A model generated the notes under the pieces. That model had not been told where the DNA came from and ran no database searches. It was given only the letters and a program-made list of their open reading frames with translations. A stretch of 64,000 nucleotides of DNA from Torymus aiolomorphi (lineage: Eukaryota > Arthropoda > Insecta > Hymenoptera > Torymidae), in contig CM070873.1 of NCBI GenBank assembly GCA_036365515.1, positions 177,989,604-178,053,603 on the forward strand, written 5' to 3'. Below, one piece after another: positions 47,901 to 58,700 of this stretch (the stretch's first letter is position 1; every line of letters begins with the position of its first letter). The position numbers were made by a program, and so were the translations under genes.

Positions 47901-48388
47901 CAGTCAACCTAGACCGTCTCAAGCCAGCGTTCATCGCAGCAGAGGACCTTACAACCCAGCCAGCCATCCAGCCAAAGCAACCCCCAAGGTCTCCGACAGT
48001 TATGTTTCAGGTTCCAGACCTACAGAGGTCAGCGCCGGCACCCACGTCGCAATCAACATCGTGCCCTCCTCACCACTCGGCCACTAGGAGGGGAGTAGCT
48101 GTGGCGCCTGCGTCTGCGCACACACCAGCCATGGCTGGCGACAGACAGCGCCATCCGCGCAAGCAGCGCCTTGAGCCTCGCGAGGTGTTCGCACTAGAGG
48201 AGCGCGAGGCACCGGTCTCTTTCCGCCCGCAGCAGCCTTCGACGCACCACGCTCTCCTCACCAGCAGCCAAGTACCTCGTGCAGACTACGCCTCAGCTCT
48301 GGCGACGGCACGTTTACAGTCGTGCGCACTCAACTTACCTCATGCCCTGGCGCCAGCAATTCGCCCGGGTTGTACAGCGTGTTATTAG
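44883..48388 (+). pseudogene. Pol of the CsRn1-like element, one frameshift
   Basis: The frame 44883-46265 overlaps the end of gag. It carries the aspartic protease (FLVDSGSSVSLIP, near residue 51) and reverse transcriptase (LDLNRAYFQIP, then YLDD near residue 359). A frameshift near 46120 moves the reading into the frame that stays open to 48388. That frame holds RNase H (TDAS near its residue 88, TDHKP), the zinc-binding domain of integrase (H..H, CINC), and the integrase core (LDLI, TTDQGPQF, then the Glu in NGMMERWHR). The frame has no stop before the 3' LTR and runs 288 bases into it. Confidence 0.9.
48086..48099 (+). promoter_or_regulatory. Polypurine tract
   Basis: AGGAGGGGAGTAGC lies immediately before the 3' LTR, where plus-strand DNA synthesis would be primed. 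Confidence 0.7.
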
Positions 48389-48513
48389 GATTAAATAAAA
48401 CTACAAGTGTTTTGCTACGTGTTGCTACAACTTTATTGTTGCGCCTCTCCATACTCTTCCCCGCCCGGAGTCACTCCTTAATCATCCACAGCGGGAAAAC
48501 GAGAGCGCGCACA
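48100..48513 (+). repeat. 3' LTR of the CsRn1-like element
   Basis: This LTR has the same length and ends as the 5' copy. The pol reading frame extends into it and stops at 48386-48388. Confidence 0.93.
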
Positions 48514-48541
48514 TTTTCATAATAAAAAAAAAAACTTTAAA

Positions 48542-50292
48542 ATGTCAACGATTTTCAATCGTTGTTGTAACCCTTTTGATGAAGCAAAGCATTCACCTAC
48601 ACTGAGGTTTGCTTATGAAAAAATGAAAGCCCATTTTCCGAACTTACAAGATAAAGATATAACATGTGATTTAAAATTTGATGCGAAAATTGAGGAAGAA
48701 AATGTAGTGTCAATGGAAGAATCTAGAGAAATTATTTCTAATTTACAAAAATTGTTTAACGATGAAAATTTATCAAAAAAATGAAAAAATGTTGATTTTA
48801 AAATTACTCCCAAAAAATTGGAGTTCTCCTAAAGTTGCCAATTTTTCTAATTCGTCCCGTTGGCTTGTAACAAAATGTAAGTTGTCAGATAGTCAATCCC
48901 TTTTAATTGATAAAAGGGGAAACCGAAAAATATCATGTGATACTCTAGACCAAGTAAAACTTTTCTTTGAAAATGACGGTAATAGTAGAATCATGCCAGG
49001 TTATAAAGATAATAAGTGTATAAAAAATAATGATGGCACAAAGACCTATGTTCAGAAACGACTTGTTGTGTACAATCTTAGAGAGTTGTATTTAAAATAT
49101 AAACAACAGTATCCCGAAGCAAAAATAGGATTCACTAAATTTGCCGAATGTCGCCCTGAATATTGTGTTTTAGCTGGTGCTAGTGGTATGCATTCAGTGT
49201 GTGTGTGCCTTTATCATCAAAACGTCAAGCTCCTCTTAGCTGGTTTAAGAAATTCAGGAGTTTCTTTTGATAAAATGGATACTTACAAAGATTGTATAGC
49301 TGAAATAGTTTGTAGAACACAAACAGCGAATTGTTACTTAAATATGTGTCAAAATTATTCTGGTATTGAACCCCTAAAAACGGAACTTGAACAATTTCTT
49401 GGGAGGTCTGGGATTAATGAAATAAAATTTCAAATGTGAAAAACTACTGATAGATCAACATTGCAATTTCTAGTTCTTTATTTTCTGATATTTTTGTTCC
49501 TCTTACAAAAACTCAAAAGTCATTCTTTTATTTCCAAACAGCAGTCATCTTATTTTTAAATCTTAAGAGAATCCTTAAGCAAAGGACAATATCTAATTTC
49601 CCAAGATTTTTCGGAAAACTATGCGTTTATTCCACAAGATGCGGCACAAACATTCCACTATAATAATAATCAATGTAGTTTGACAACAATAGGTATTTAC
49701 TTCAAAGGTTCAGATTCTAAAATTGATCACAAAAGCATGGCGATTTTGTCAGACAACTTAATTCATGATACTGTGGCAGTTTATCTAATTCAAGAAATTA
49801 TAATCGATTACCTTAAAAAATCTTTTGATTTCATTAAAAAAATCATTTACTTTACTAATGGAGATGCACAACATTTAAAAAAGAAACACAATTTTCAGAA
49901 TCTTCTTCATCATTATGAAGATTTTTCCGTTGAAGGTATCCGATAATTATATATTAACGCTGCAAGATCTTTACCAATGGGCGACTAAATACTTTGAAAA
50001 TATTTTGTCCTTTTTTTCATCGAAAGATGAACATGTTTAGAATAAAGATAAATTAAGACAAAGGCTAGATTCAGCGAAAACAGTGCCTGGAACTCAATCG
50101 TTTCACTGTGTTAGATTAATAGCTGACACTAAAAAGCTAGAATTAAAACGACTTTCAACATCCGAAGATTCTCAATTATATCCACTAGTTAAAAAAGCCG
50201 AACCCTCTAAAACTCGAATTAAGAAAAACGTGAGTATCGTGAAAAGACCAATAAAAATAATCGCAAATAAAAATAAAAAAATTAGGAATTAA
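48542..50292 (+). pseudogene. DDE-type transposase-like protein of an uncharacterised insect family
   Basis: The frames 48542-48784, 48762-49439, about 49560-49946 and 50083-50292 follow one another on the plus strand and read as one decayed protein. Recognisable blocks are a helix-turn-helix-like N-terminal part with RIMPGYKD and VQKRLVVYNLRELY. The CVLAGASGMHSVCVC block follows, then DFSENYAFIPQDAAQ and YFTNGDAQHLKKKHNFQNL, where an RNase-H-fold transposase would have its first two acidic residues. From memory, this block order recurs in many insect and cnidarian repeats, but I cannot name the superfamily. It is the only gene of the 39289-51062 transposon. Frameshifts, stops and a missing segment near 49950 show it is dead. 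Confidence 0.7.
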
Positions 50293-51069
50293 ATAAAAAA
50301 TTAATATGTTTATATTGTGTAATGCTTTTAAATAGGAAACAACGTAAATATGCACTAAGTTTATAAAAGCACGCTCGGGCCCAGCGTAGAAGTAAATCTT
50401 TTGAGCTCTACATTTCTCCAACTTGAAAATTTAGGGTTTGTAGCTTATAACTTGTACTTTCGAATGGTGCTATGCATTTTGAAGAACAACATGTTATACT
50501 TTAAAAAAATGGTTCTGAACTTTTCACTCGAAAAGTGTTTGGGAGTAAAAAGCATAGCACCATTGGAAAGAGCAAGAAAAAATCTATTGATATATGTGTC
50601 TTGTTTTTTTCTGAGAGACTCAACATACGATTACCAGCTAATTATACCAAGACCGAGTTTGCGGCGCGTCCGAGCGCAACGCGAAGAGCTCGCGCGACGA
50701 CTCACCGCTGTCTTTTTAATCTTGTTACTTTTGAATCCTTCATTTCTCCAAGTTGAAAATTTAGGATTTTGCAGCTTAAGAATTGTACTTTCGAATGGTG
50801 ATATGCATTTTGAAAAAAAAAACATGATATACTTTGAGAAAAATGGCTTTGAACTTTCAATTCGAATTTTCGACCAGAAGAGTTTCGGAGAAGAAAACAA
50901 TAGCGCCATTGGAAAGAGTAGCAAAAAATCTATCGATATATCTCTTTTGTTTTTTGTTTCTGAGAGACTCAAAATACAATTATGAGCGAGTTGGACAGAG
51001 CGTGTTTCGCACGAACAATGCGTCGCGCACGCACGCTGTCTGCTTTCTGGCGGACGTTCCCATATATGG

Positions 51070-51866
51070 AAGTACAACTTTAGGTTTGATCATTATTTCT
51101 TTATATTTTAGATTATTCAGGAAACTGTTTCTGGATGTATCATTGTTATTTCTGATATTAATAGTAATTAATCTTTTATTCATGTATTTTTTAATGAAAT
51201 TTTGAGGGTAACCGTTGTTTATCAGAAAATTTTCTATGATTTTTAAATTTTTGTCATGGAAAATCTTATCGGACAATAAGATACTCTTATGTACAAGATT
51301 ATAAATAATGGCAATTTTCTGTGAAGCAGGATGGTGTGAATAAAAATTAATGTAACGTACCGAAGTAGTCTCTTTTCTAAACCAATTTATAATGGGTGTA
51401 TCGTTTTCTTTTCTAAATATCTTGTATCAAGGAAGTTTATTTGTTTGTTTACCTCTCTCTCCATAGTAAACTGAAGAGATTCATTATATTTATTAAAAGT
51501 TTCAAGACATTTTTCAACCATGTTTTCGTGAATTATGAATAGGCAATCGTCAACGTACCGTTTGTGCAAAATATAACTAGATTTAATTTTGTCTAAACAA
51601 TTAATTTCTAAAATTCTAAAAATTCCAAAGTAATATCAGCGAACCATGGGCTCGTGCAGAAACCCATAGGTGCACCACTGACTTGCTTATAGAATTTACC
51701 ATTAAATTATAAAAACTGTTTTTTAGAGATGATATTGGCTTTGAAAAGTACTTATTGAAAAGATTATACAAAGCTTTATTGATTGCGTATGTAGGACTAC
51801 CAAACGCCGAGACAATAATTCTAACCGGATTATTAGGTTTATATATTTTGATTAATCCATACTTTT
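51070..51866 (-). pseudogene. Penelope-like reverse transcriptase, N-terminal part of a split copy
   Basis: Minus-strand translation runs through KPNNPVRIIVSAFGSPTY, then VSGAPMGFCTSPWFADI, then YVDDCLFIIHEN (catalytic Asp pair, about 51555), the FTMEREVNKQINFLD block, and the thumb region with INFYSHHP and NGYPQNFI. This is the reverse transcriptase of a Penelope-like element. One or two stops interrupt it. It breaks off at the TATATGG duplication of the inserted transposon and resumes at 39281. Its upstream end meets a plus-strand non-LTR element at about 51866, so the N-terminus is lost. Confidence 0.85.
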
Positions 51867-51869
51867 AGT

Positions 51870-51971
51870 ACAAGTAATTTGGCAACAGCTGCAAAAAACA
51901 ATAATAATGAGGATAAAACCACCAAAAAAAGTAGCACGACCAAATCTAAAAAAGGTTCCAAAAAGAAATAG
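51870..51971 (+). pseudogene. C-terminal tail of non-LTR ORF1
   Basis: Thirty-three open codons rich in Lys, Asn, Thr and Ser end in TAG at 51969-51971. ORF2 starts shortly afterwards once the gypsy insertion is subtracted. Basic tails like this are common at the end of ORF1 nucleic-acid-binding proteins. The N-terminal portion is missing. Confidence 0.55.
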
Positions 51972-52002
51972 GAGTGACTAGACCAGGTTCCGACCGGAAG
52001 GT

Positions 52003-52971
52003 TGTAACGTGGCAAATTGCCAGTTACCTATGAACGCGTTCCAAAGGAGATACGTGAAGACGAGCACGGCGGCCGCGGCGAGCTACGCTCGACACCCGAG
52101 CACACACATGCGCGCGCCCGTTCCTCCCCGCTGTCGTCACCGCGTACCCGTCCCTTCCCTCCCGTATCCAGCAGGCCAGGAGACGGCCGAACCGGTAGCA
52201 GCTACAGCAAGAGCAGCTGCAGCTGGAGCATCAGCGAGATCGCTCTCCCAGGCCGCTGATAGGAGTAGCCGACGCGCAAGAGAGAGAGAGAGAGAGAGCG
52301 AGAAGCGCTGTGCCATAGCGACGTCGGCCGTCCATGAGAGACGCCGCGCGCGAGCAGCAGGAGTCACGTGGACTGCTCGTTCGCGCCGCGGTGAAGAAGA
52401 CGGCCGATCGGCAAACTGGAGCGGAGAGCAGAGCGAGCACGCCGGCCGGCATTTTCTTCATTCTGTCGCCTACCGCCGTGCCGCGTGCCGCAAGCAAGAG
52501 ACCGAAACAGATTCGCGCGTGTGTGCCCAACGAGCGTCGTCGCCGAGAGAGAGTGAGAGCTGCAACGACGGTCGTCGTCGAGGGCCCAGCTAAGAAAGCA
52601 GAAGGAGAGAGAGAACGAGAGCCCTGCAACAGCGGAACCTCCTGGCCGAGGTTGGCCCCTTTTATTTCCAGTCCCCGTTGTTCCTCGCGTGGTGTGTGTG
52701 CGTTTCCGCGTCGGGAGTCGCGAGAGACTCCGAACTCGCGCCAGCAGCAGCTCGTGCTGTAGCTGTAGCTCAGATTAGCATTCGTTGCTCTCAGTGAAGC
52801 TAGCCGGCGAACGCTTATGATTTGGTGCAAGTGACACGTGCACCTGGCGCCCATACCGTTGTATTGTACATTTAATTTATAGTAATAAACTACTTAGAGT
52901 TTTACCCGGTTGTTCTGTGAATTTAGTAATTACCCGCGCACCTCTGCCCTGATCCCTAGCGGAGTGTGACA
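52003..52971 (+). repeat. 5' LTR of the 9.1-kb gypsy element
   Basis: This 969-bp LTR is GC-rich in its first 750 bases, with a GA run at 52275-52300 and AATAAA at 52884-52889. Several long antisense and sense open frames occur in the LTR, but the same frames recur in the 3' LTR without any domain. I treat them as composition artefacts. Confidence 0.93.
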
Positions 52972-52973
52972 AG

Positions 52974-52993
52974 TGGCGCAGCCAACGTGGGGC
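52974..52993 (+). promoter_or_regulatory. Primer-binding site
   Basis: TGGCGCAGCCAACGTGGGGC lies two bases after the LTR. It resembles the tRNA-Lys-type site TGGCGCCCAACGTGGG with a small internal change. Confidence 0.65.
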
Positions 52994-53800
52994 TGCGGTA
53001 AAGGCCGTGGCAAAGTAGAAGGGACCGCGTCGTGATTTCGCCATTGCGGAGCGCACACACAACCGGGAACCGCGGGGGAAAAGCGTTCTGGCGGCCATTT
53101 TTACATTACCGCGTGCAAGCGTTTATAGACGCCATAACTTTATTAAATTTAGCCAGACGTTTACGAATAATTGGTGGATAATTGTGCTTCCAATAATAAT
53201 TGAATTACTTTGGAAATTTTATTGCGATTTGTGCGTGATTCTGCGATTAAGAGTTCATGAGATACTCGCAAAATCACATCTTGCTACAGCTTTAGTCACG
53301 CGGCACTTAAAGAATCTGCAACGTGCTCAGGGAGTGTGAAGTTGAGAGTAACTTCCTGATCACGCGTGCAGGACAGAATCATTTCCTGTGTTCCGTTTTT
53401 TTCTGATTTGACATTTTGGTCATTTTGATTCGGATTTCATTCCTTTTCCGTGGGAGAAAGGCCTCGCTTACGTTTCCTTTCCATGCCTCCTTGAAATTCC
53501 CACGCCTTCGTTAAAAGACTTTTAGGAACAGGGAGGGGGGAATTTTGCTTCAGGAGTAATTTGGTTTTTGCGAGAGTAAGAGAGATAGGTGCGTCATCGT
53601 CGCACGGAATCTCTCACGTAACTCGGCTGATTGGCTTGATTTTCTTTTTTTTGGTTTTGCCTTGCTGTGCTTGCTTTTAGATTATTTTTTTTGTATTGCT
53701 ATAATTTCTAGTTCATAACTTAATTAATTTAAAGTAAGTGGGTGGGGGAAAAGAAAATCAACGGAGCTACTTGGCCGAGGCTAACTGAGTAAAGATTAAA
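52994..53800 (+). other. Untranslated leader of the gypsy element
   Basis: About 800 bases between primer-binding site and gag have no supported gene. The stretch is T-rich from 53390 to 53720 and presumably contains packaging signals. Confidence 0.5.
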
Positions 53801-55626
53801 ATGGAACACCACGATCGGAGTTGGGCTTCGCTCGGTGTCGACGAAAATGATTTAATGTGCGTCGATCCGATAGCTGCAGCTGAAGCGCTAAAGAGATCAA
53901 TTAATAAGTTAATCGACGGGGAAGTCGCGATGACTGCTCAGCGGTTCGGGCTGAATATTCGCTCAGATGCGATCATTTTGCGTAATAGGTTGGAGAGGCA
54001 CGAGATGCGACGCCATTTTGGCGCAGACGCCGCGCCATGGGACCCGGCCAGAGACGAGCCGGCGGACGAGCCCACTTCTGCGCATAATCTTTCGTCGTCC
54101 AGTAGGAATTCTGTTGCACGGTTTTCGCCATCTAGGGTTCCAGTGCAGCCGATGGTAGCTCCAGAGTATGCAGGAGCAGAGCCGCTCTCCACAGGCCAAT
54201 CGACAGGCAGATTTCGTGATCCAATTTCGATGGAGGGGCCGTCGCAGATTTTTAAGTCGAGGCTGCACATCGAAGTGAGTGAGCCGCGGCGTGCGGCCGA
54301 GCAGCCTACAGCTGGCAGACATATTGCTCCAGCGTTACAGAGTTCTGACGCGCAGAGGCGTATTAGCATCGCCGCGCCGGAAGTGTTTCATGACATGAGG
54401 GAGTCAGCTCCTAATCCGCGTGCACAATCCACACGTTATCCTCTCGGTCCACTTCGTGCTCACGAGCATAGCACATTCATGGAAAATAGTATGGATTTAA
54501 CGAGTGTGGCGAGTGCGCGGAACGAGATTCCATTATCCGCGAGTGAAAGAGGGGCGGGGCGGCAGCCGAATGATTGTTCGACGGTACGTCGTTTTTGCCG
54601 CTTCCAGCGTTACGGTCGCAACAGATGAGAAATCCGGCTGCTCCGTCCACAATGTATCCGGGGAGAGAATTCGGCATCGTTGCTTCTGTGGTTGGTTCCC
54701 TGCCTTTGACTTGTATTCCTCAGCTTTCAGCTAATGTTGCTCTAGGAAATTTCGACGGCGTAGCAGGGCCTGCTGTCTACTCACAATGTCCAATGCCGCG
54801 AGTAACACCAGGTTATCATGAGCCACCTCTCATGTCCTCAGCGTCGCTCGCTCAAAATTTTGTTTCAGCTGGAGCTTCACAATTGAGTGGATTTAGAGCA
54901 CTAGTCGAGCCGGCGCGCACGTATTACGGTCAGCCAGCGCCGCCACCGTCGTTTCATTATACGCCTGGATATTTTCCGCAGCCTTTCTTGTCTTCGCAGC
55001 TGCTGATGCCATATGCTCCAGTGTATCTTCCCTATCCAAGCAACTTGCCGCAAGCGCATTCGCGTTTTTCGCCTGCAGTTCTGCCGCCTGTTGTGACAGG
55101 GCTTCATTCAACTCCAATGCACACGGATGCAAGGTTGCAGACTCACCCGGGGAAATTTGATGTCTCTGCTCCTGGGATGAGTGAAGATGCGTCGTTTTTC
55201 GAGCGTTCATCGCTTTATAAAGAGAAACGCACGACGGAGCTACTCACCAAGTGGCATATTTCGTTTAAAGGGGATAGGAAAAGAGACTCCGAAAGTTTCA
55301 TTGCACATCTAACGAAATGCAAAGACACTTACAAGCTAACTCTCAAGGAAATAGTGAAAGCCTTGCCATCAGCTATCGATGATGAGTCGTGGCAATGGTT
55401 TCGCCGAGAATATCAGTTCTGGAGGACGTATGAAGAATTTGTGGACGCGTTTCGCCTGCAGTACAGCTTTGAAGACGTGCAGGAGAGACTACGGACGGAG
55501 CTGAAGGTGCGAACGCAAGGACCAAGTGAGGAGATTTCCACTTATACTATACTAATACCACGGCGCGTCGATGTACCAAGTGCAATTCGACTACGGCGGC
55601 GGGAAACGAGTAAGAGGGAAAGTTAA
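53801..55626 (+). pseudogene. Gag of the 9.1-kb gypsy element, frameshifted
   Basis: The frame 53801-54628 (275 codons) is the N-terminal part, low in Cys and rich in Ser, Arg and Pro. A frameshift near 54600 moves the reading to the frame ending at 55626, which contains a Pro/Tyr-rich stretch. The conserved capsid block follows (WHISFKGDRKRDSESFIAHL, later WQWFRREYQFW and FVDAFRLQYSFEDVQERL). Just after ISTYTI another frameshift or deletion occurs, and only a short CTKC remnant is visible. No complete zinc knuckle is found in gag, in contrast to the end of pol. Confidence 0.8.
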
Positions 55627-55765
55627 CGGAGTCAACTCACCCCGTGCTACTTAAGACTCGACTCCTCCCACTTCTGATTCGATCGCGGTTACTCCAGAGA
55701 ACAGTTCCGCGGGAGCTATAAGCGAGGGAGACAACCCTCAAGTTTTAGCTCCGGAATCACTGATA

Positions 55766-58700
55766 ATGAGAGGCGCTATCAGTAACGTCGAGCCAAGGTT
55801 ATTCTTCAACGTAGAATTGAATGGAAGAAAACTCTTAGGCATGCTCGACGATGGTTCCGTTCAGTCGTATCTCGGCAAAGGTGTCAGCAAGGAATTTGCC
55901 GAGAAATTGGAAAAGGAAGCAGCTTCAGTACGCGTAGCTGATGGAGGTGCAGTGAAGCTACAAGAAGTACTGAATCTGACGGTGAGCATCGATAATACAC
56001 AATTATCTATGCCTTTCCGTGTAGCAGATGAGCTACAGTACGACTGCGTTCTCGGAATCGACTTCAACCGGTTGTTTAAGATGAAGATCGACTACGAGAA
56101 TGATACATGGTGGACACCGAAGGGAGTAGTGCATCAGTTTTACCCTTACGGCCAAGATCCAACCTGCTTCCCAGCTCTAGCCAGCATAGGAAGACTGAGT
56201 CGTGCTACAGCTGATCAGCAGTTGCTTATTGACGAAATCAAACAGAGATTGATTCCACCGACACCTGAAAAGCTAGGGTTAGCTAATGTCGCCCCGCATT
56301 TCATTGACATTCAAGGAAATGAACCCATTCGCCAAGCTCCTCGGAAGTATACTCCGAAGATGTTGCAGACGGCTTGGGCTGAAGTCTATAGGATGCTGGA
56401 GGAGGGAATTATCGTGCCCTCGGATAGCCCCTGGCGAAGCTGCCCTGTGTTAGTTCCGAAATTATACGATCTGTTCCGATTTTGCATAAACTATAGGCAA
56501 GTTAATAAGAATACTAAGTCTATCGCGTATCCATTGCGAAACATGGATGATATACTTGATAAGTTAAGTTCCGCTAAGTATATTTCTAAGCTAGATTTAA
56601 GCCAGGCATACCACCAGATCCCGTTGGATCCGAAGTGCAGAGAGGTCACCGCATTTTCTGTACAAGGGCGAGAACTTTTCCACTTCATGCGGTTACCATA
56701 TGGGCTCACAAATGCTCCAGCTCTGTTCCAGCGCATCATGGATAACCTAATCAAGGCTGCCTGGGAACTGTATGTGTTCGCCTACTTAGACGATGTCATT
56801 ATCGTCTCGCCGACATTTGAAGAGCACACAAAATGGTTAGAGATCGTGCTCTCGGCGTTAAAAGATGCAAACCTACAGATTAACCTCAAAAAGTCTGAGT
56901 TTTGTTGCGCGGAGGTTAAGTACTTAGGTTATATCGTTAACGACGACGGACTGAAGATTGATGAAGACAAGGTGAAGCTCATCCTCGAGTATCCAGCACC
57001 CCTCAACATCAGGCAGTTGAGAAGATTTCTCGGCATGATTGGCTGGTATTCCAGATTTATAGCTCACCTAGCAGAGTATAAAGCACCGCTAACCAAGCTG
57101 CTGAGGAAGGATGTTCGGTGGCAGTGGCACGAAGAGCAACAGCAAGCGTTTGAGAAGCTGAAACTCGCACTGACGCAAGCCCTTGTGCTTGCAAGGCCAG
57201 ATCTGTCGCTACCCTTCACTCTGCAAACAGATGCGAGTGATTACACTATAGCTGGAGTACTGACGCAAGTATTTGATGACGAGGAGCACCCTATCTATTT
57301 TGTGAGTAGGACTCTGTCGAAGGCAGAGAGAAATTATACTGTCACTGAGAAGGAGTGCCTCGCCGTCTTATGGTCTGTCGAGAGGCTGCGGGGTTATTTG
57401 CTAGGTGAGAAGTTTACAGTAATCACGGATCACCACAGCCTGTTGTGGTTAAATAACCTCAAAGACCCAACTGGTCGATTAGCGAGGTGGAATACGGCTC
57501 TGCAAATGTACAACATTAGATTTGTACACCGTAAGGGTGCGCTACACAAAGTTCCTGACGCTCTGTCGCAGGCATGGGAAGGAACTTACGAGCTTGCAGC
57601 TATAGCCACTGCTACAGCTGAAGATCCGTGGTATCAAGGGAGAATTAGTAATATTGAGAAAAACCCGAGGAAATACCTGGATTGGAAGGTAGTAAATGGC
57701 TTACTGTACGCGCATCGTCCGAATAAGACCGTGGATCCGTTGCTGCTGGACATGGATGCGTGGAAGCTCGTCCTTCCGGAAGCAGATCGAGAAAAAGCCC
57801 TAGCTGAAGCTCATAACACTCCACAAGCAGATCACTTAGGCGTGGAGAAGACTTTTGCGAGAGTGGCGACATATTATTATTGGCCAGGCTATTATCGAGA
57901 TATGTGTTGGTTCGTAGCTGCCTGCCAAGTATGTCAAGCTCACAAAAGCTCTCAGCAAGCTCCAGCTGGGCTGATGACGGAGAGAAACCTGGATAGTCCA
58001 TGGGTTGTCGTAGCAGCTGATATAATGGGCCCAAAACCTTTCTCGCGTACTGGTAACAGGTATGTAATTGTCTTTGAAGACCTGTTTACTAGATACGTTG
58101 AGCTGAAGGCGTTGAAGAAAGCAGATGCTAAATCAGTGCTAAAAGCCTTTGAGGAATTGATCGTATATCGTTGGGGTTGCCCTCGGGTTTTGCTTACGGA
58201 TAATGGCACAGAATTCTCTAACCGGATGGTTACTGAGAGGTTAGGTGAATATGGAATTCTACAATCCACGATTCCGCCCTACCATGCACAAGCAAACCCG
58301 GTGGAAAGTGTCAACCGTAATTTTCGACCAATGATCAACAGCTTTTTAGCCGAGGATCACAGAGATTGGGATTTGCACTTAAACGAATTGTGCTTCGCGT
58401 TAAATAGTGCTGTGCACTCGTCATTAGGGGTTTCTCCCGCGTTTCTTAATTTGGAGCGTAACCCTGTTCCCTCCACTTTACTCCGGAATCACATGGAAAA
58501 TCCTATTCCTACCTCTCCTCCGGACGTGGATAAACGGAAGACTCGAGCCAGCCGATTGCCTGCCTTGCATGATTTGGTACGCAGACACATGGATAAAGCT
58601 GTAGCAAGGCAAGCCCGAAATTACAACAAAAATCGACGAGAAGTCCTCCACCAAGTCGGAGACCTCGTAAGGCGCAGAAACCATGTGCTATCGTCCGCGG

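Larger units (their letters stand above)
42896..48513 (+). mobile_element. Ty3/gypsy retrotransposon, CsRn1-like, nearly complete
   Basis: Two 414-bp LTRs (42896-43309 and 48100-48513) begin TGTGG and end GCGCACA. They enclose a primer-binding site, gag, protease, reverse transcriptase, RNase H and integrase in that order, which is the Ty3/gypsy order. TTTT flanks the element on both sides, a plausible but low-complexity 4-bp duplication. By eye the LTRs differ at about 13 positions (~3 percent), so the insertion is fairly young. It sits inside the long-inverted-repeat transposon at 39289-51062. There is no envelope gene. Confidence 0.93.
39289..51062 (+). mobile_element. 11.8-kb long-inverted-repeat DNA transposon (composite)
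   Basis: The left arm (39289-39723 plus 42504-42715) and right arm (about 50398-51062) are collinear inverted copies of about 650 bp. Each contains two tandem ~390-bp sub-units marked by CAATAGATTT, CTTTCCAATGG and GTCTCTCAGAA. The 7-bp word TATATGG lies just outside both ends (39282-39288 and 51063-51069). The transposase-like gene is at 48542-50292. Two elements inserted later: a DD41D element in the left arm and a gypsy element between the left arm and the gene. Without them the transposon would be about 3.4 kb. Confidence 0.85.

Noticed and set aside
52009..52854. Long GC-rich open frames (142-207 codons) on both strands near the gypsy 5' end
   Set aside because: They lie wholly inside the LTR, recur in the 3' LTR at 60152-60979 with the same properties, and contain no domain.
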